Shown piece by piece: positions 14,131 through 15,800 of a stretch of DNA of 15,800 nt (position 1 is the first letter of the stretch; the number at the start of each line of letters is the position of its first letter). A program made the position numbers and the translations under genes. Source of the stretch: JAHEJX01 sp041605955 (lineage in GTDB: Bacteria > Actinomycetota > Acidimicrobiia > Spongiisociales > UBA5794); assembly GCA_041605955.1 (NCBI GenBank), contig JBFIXI010000081.1, positions 1 through 15,800 on the forward strand, written 5' to 3'. The notes under the pieces are model-generated. The model saw only the letters and a program-made list of their open reading frames with translations. It ran no database searches and was not told the DNA's origin.

Positions 14131-14151
14131 CGCCCCGGTTTCCAAACCACC

Positions 14152-14157
14152 TAGCCT
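14152..14157 (+). promoter_or_regulatory. -10 element of cbs
   Basis: TAGCCT (TANNNT) ends 7 nt before the ATG at 14165, giving a leaderless transcript. It favours 14165 over an upstream in-frame start at 14099, which would place the -10 box inside the coding region and overlap the divergent gene's start. Confidence 0.5.
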
Positions 14158-14164
14158 GGGGTCA

Positions 14165-15115
14165 ATGGAGATACACCCCGACATCGTGGCTGCTATCGGG
14201 AATACTCCGCTGGTGCGTCTGGCCAGGCTCCATCCTCCGGGAAACCTGGTGGCCAAGGTCGAGGCGATGAACCCCGGCGGCTCCATCAAGGACCGCATCG
14301 GGCTCGCCATGATCGAGCGGGCCGAGCAGAACGGCTGGCTCGTTCCGGGAGGCACGATCGTCGAGCCCACCTCGGGCAACACGGGCGTCGGCCTGGCCAT
14401 GGTGGCCGCTCTCAAGGGCTACAAGCTCGTCGCTGTCATGGCCGACAAGCAATCCAAGGAGAAACAAGACCTGTTGCGCGCCTACGGAGCCGAAGTCGTC
14501 GTCTGCCCCACCGACGTCGCGCCGGATGACCCCAAGTCGTATTACTCGGTCGCCGATCGCCTCACCGAGGAGATACCCAACGCCTACCGACCGGATCAGT
14601 ACTCCAACCCGGCAAACCCGCAGGCCCAGTACGAGTCCACCGGGCCCGAGATATGGAGTCAAACCGATGGCACCGTCGACGTGCTCGTTGCCGGCGTGGG
14701 CACCGGCGGGACGATCACGGGCGCCGGCCGATACCTCAAGGAGCAGAACCCGGACATCATGGTCGTCGGCGTGGACCCGAAGGGGTCGATATTCACGGCG
14801 GCGTCGCCAGAGGAAGTGACCACCTACCTGATCGAAGGAGTCGGCGAGGACTTCTGGCCGGAAACCTATGACCCGGAAGTCGTCGATCGCTACGAAGTGG
14901 TGACCGACGAGCAAGCCTTCAAGATGGCGAGGCGGCTGGCGGCCGACGAAGGCCTGCTGGTGGGTGGATCATGCGGCATGGCCGTCGTCGGTGCGCTCCG
15001 GGTGGCCGAGGAGCTCCCCGACAAGCTGGTGGTTGTGATCCTCCCCGACACCGGCCGCAACTACATATCGAAGATCTTCAACGACGACTGGATGGCCGAG
15101 CAGGGTTTCGTGTAA
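14165..15115 (+). CDS. cbs: Cystathionine beta-synthase, catalytic domain only
   Basis: Cbs joins homocysteine and serine to cystathionine with PLP. The 316-residue product has IGNTPLVRL (11-19), the PLP lysine Lys42 in GGSIKDRIG, the substrate loop TSGNTG (69-74), AGVGTGGTITGAG for phosphate binding, and GGSCGMA near the C-terminus. The sequence VEAMNPGGSIKDR and the final RNYISKIFNDDWMAEQGFV follow cystathionine beta-synthase rather than cysteine synthase. Longer relatives, such as those of animals and M. tuberculosis, continue with two CBS (Bateman) domains; here TAA follows directly, and the next bases encode no such domain in any frame. The enzyme therefore lacks that regulatory module. 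O-acetylserine sulfhydrylase activity cannot be fully excluded. It is probably functionally paired with the gamma-lyase gene about 1 kb upstream. Confidence 0.92.
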   Translation: MEIHPDIVAAIGNTPLVRLARLHPPGNLVAKVEAMNPGGSIKDRIGLAMIERAEQNGWLVPGGTIVEPTSGNTGVGLAMVAALKGYKLVAVMADKQSKEKQDLLRAYGAEVVVCPTDVAPDDPKSYYSVADRLTEEIPNAYRPDQYSNPANPQAQYESTGPEIWSQTDGTVDVLVAGVGTGGTITGAGRYLKEQNPDIMVVGVDPKGSIFTAASPEEVTTYLIEGVGEDFWPETYDPEVVDRYEVVTDEQAFKMARRLAADEGLLVGGSCGMAVVGALRVAEELPDKLVVVILPDTGRNYISKIFNDDWMAEQGFV

Positions 15116-15522
15116 AAACTCGGCTGCTCTGAGCTTCTTCCTCGGCAGCGGGTAGGTGCCGGCATACGGCTGGAGAAGTATCCGGCGGAAGAGTTCGATG
15201 CTATTTCACGAAGCCGGCGGTCAGGCCCATGAGGAAGTCATCATGCGTGCCTTCAGCAACCTGACGGCGGTGGGCCACGTCGACGAGGATCGCGAGGCGG
15301 TCGCAACCAACCGGAAACGAAGAAGTTCCTCGTCGTCTGGACGACACCCTGTCGAACATCCGGCCCGGAATTGGGGGCGACCCGATTAACCCACTGGTTT
15401 TCGCGGCGCATCACCCGATGCTGCAGGATCGATCTCACTTCCCCGGCTATGTCGTGCGGATGCTGAAGTTCTGCGGTCCGCTCGGAGATTACCAATCGGC
15501 GACCCGCGTTCCGTTGTCTCGA
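15116..15522 (+). pseudogene. Stretch without intact gene; coding-like fragments in two or three frames, possible decayed gene
   Basis: No complete gene is visible here. Three plus-strand pieces have protein-like composition but lie in different frames. Just after the cbs stop, a piece includes RLEKYPAEEFDAIS and ends at TGA 15230-15232. A second piece starts at ATG 15198 (MLFHEAGGQAHEEVIMRAF) and loses protein character after about 15310. A third, open from 15265 to TAA 15538-15540, includes NPLVFAAHHPMLQDRSHF and GPLGDYQSATRVPLSREKVPA but has no good early start. This could be a gene broken by frameshifts, or non-coding DNA with chance open frames. I recognise no family. Confidence 0.25.
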
Positions 15523-15556
15523 GAGAAGGTGCCCGCCTAATGGTGGGCACCTTCTC
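15523..15556. terminator. Strong 15-bp hairpin between the cbs side and the right-edge gene
   Basis: GAGAAGGTGCCCGCC (15523-15537) pairs with GGTGGGCACCTTCTC (15542-15556) around loop TAAT, with a single G-T pair. It begins 28 bp after the stop of the minus-strand gene at 15585, so it is well placed to end that transcript and also rightward transcription. No T-run follows on either strand, as is common for hairpin terminators in GC-rich actinobacteria. Confidence 0.7.
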
Positions 15557-15584
15557 GGCTACAAAATGTTGAACGCGCGCCGCT

Positions 15585-15800
15585 CTACTGGCCGTGTGTG
15601 ATCATGTATCCCATGAGACTGTTGGTGTCTGCGTAGGACGGGTCGTTCGCCGGCGTATCTAGATCCTGCCAGTCGAAGTCGGTGAGCCACAGGCGGCCTG
15701 AACCGAGATCCCTGTAGGCGATGGCGACGCTGGTGGCACTCCACCCTGCCAGCGGAGTGATCCCGGGAAACGCCGAGACATCGAGCCCGCAACCCGTGTC
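15585..15800 (-). CDS. C-terminal end of an unidentified, probably exported protein, cut by window edge
   Basis: A minus-strand frame enters from the right edge and runs 71 codons to TAG at 15587-15585. It reads naturally as protein, with high third-position GC and blocks such as WSATSVAIAYRDLGSGRLW, LTDFDWQDLD and NSLMGYMITHGQ. The pattern of a glycine turn (GSGR) followed by a strand ending in DFDW recalls C-termini of extracellular or glutamine-amidotransferase-like domains, but I do not recognise a family. The start and most of the gene lie outside. The strong hairpin after its stop supports a real gene end. Confidence 0.7.
   Translation of the reverse strand, partial: DTGCGLDVSAFPGITPLAGWSATSVAIAYRDLGSGRLWLTDFDWQDLDTPANDPSYADTNSLMGYMITHGQ

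Noticed and set aside
15116..15400. Remnant of the regulatory CBS-domain pair after the short cbs gene.
   Set aside because: None of the three frames after the stop shows CBS-domain sequence. The short form ends naturally.
1..15800. A defence island, toxin-antitoxin, phage or mobile element.
   Set aside because: No integrase, transposase, restriction, nuclease or toxin-like gene, and no terminal repeats, were seen. The gene content is core metabolism and envelope.

Overview
The window looks like chromosomal DNA of a GC-rich actinobacterium (Actinomycetota). This is inferred from four things: high GC with strong third-position GC bias, frequent GTG starts, many TANNNT -10 boxes lying 6-7 nt before the start codon (leaderless mRNAs), and secreted lipoproteins with Thr/Pro-rich linkers plus a LytR-CpsA-Psr cell-wall protein. 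I cannot name a genus. There is no phage, IS element, CRISPR array, tRNA or rRNA.

Layout, left to right. 1-1241 (-): 5' part of an apolipoprotein N-acyltransferase (lnt) cut by the window edge, with Ser at the catalytic Cys position. 1272-2852 (+): YtcJ-type amidohydrolase. 2849-3046 (-): small zinc-ribbon protein. 3102-3338 (-): a SelW-type selenoprotein read through an in-frame TGA; conventional ORF calling misses it. 3394-5076 (+): dihydroxy-acid dehydratase (ilvD). 5083-5430 (-): VOC-fold protein. 5575-6561 (+): LCP protein. 6593-7423 (-): EamA/DMT transporter. 7464-8363 (-): VanY-like M15 lipoprotein. 8407-9060 (+): YhhQ-type queuosine-precursor transporter. 9076-9978 (-): RsiV/DUF3298-like lipoprotein. 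10258-11835 (-): large beta-helix lipoprotein resembling CEMIP/TMEM2. 11962-13113 (+): cystathionine gamma-lyase/synthase family. 13158-14105 (-): HSL-family alpha/beta hydrolase. 14165-15115 (+): cystathionine beta-synthase without a C-terminal Bateman module. 15116-15522: no intact gene, perhaps a decayed one. 15523-15556: strong hairpin. 15585-15800 (-): 3' end of a gene entering from the right edge.

Most genes are single units in alternating orientation with very short gaps, and several pairs share compact divergent promoters (1241/1272, 3338/3394, 8363/8407, 14105/14165). Functional links: Cbs plus the gamma-lyase form a probable reverse transsulfuration route (homocysteine to cysteine); ilvD serves branched-chain amino acid synthesis; lnt, the LCP protein, the M15 peptidase and the lipoproteins serve the envelope.

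The most notable item is the SelW homologue. It has a CxxU motif with UGA at codon 11, a hairpin with the geometry of a bacterial SECIS element just downstream, and intact SelW-like sequence after the UGA. It implies that the organism has selenocysteine machinery outside this window. The second notable item is the set of leaderless promoters with near-constant spacing.
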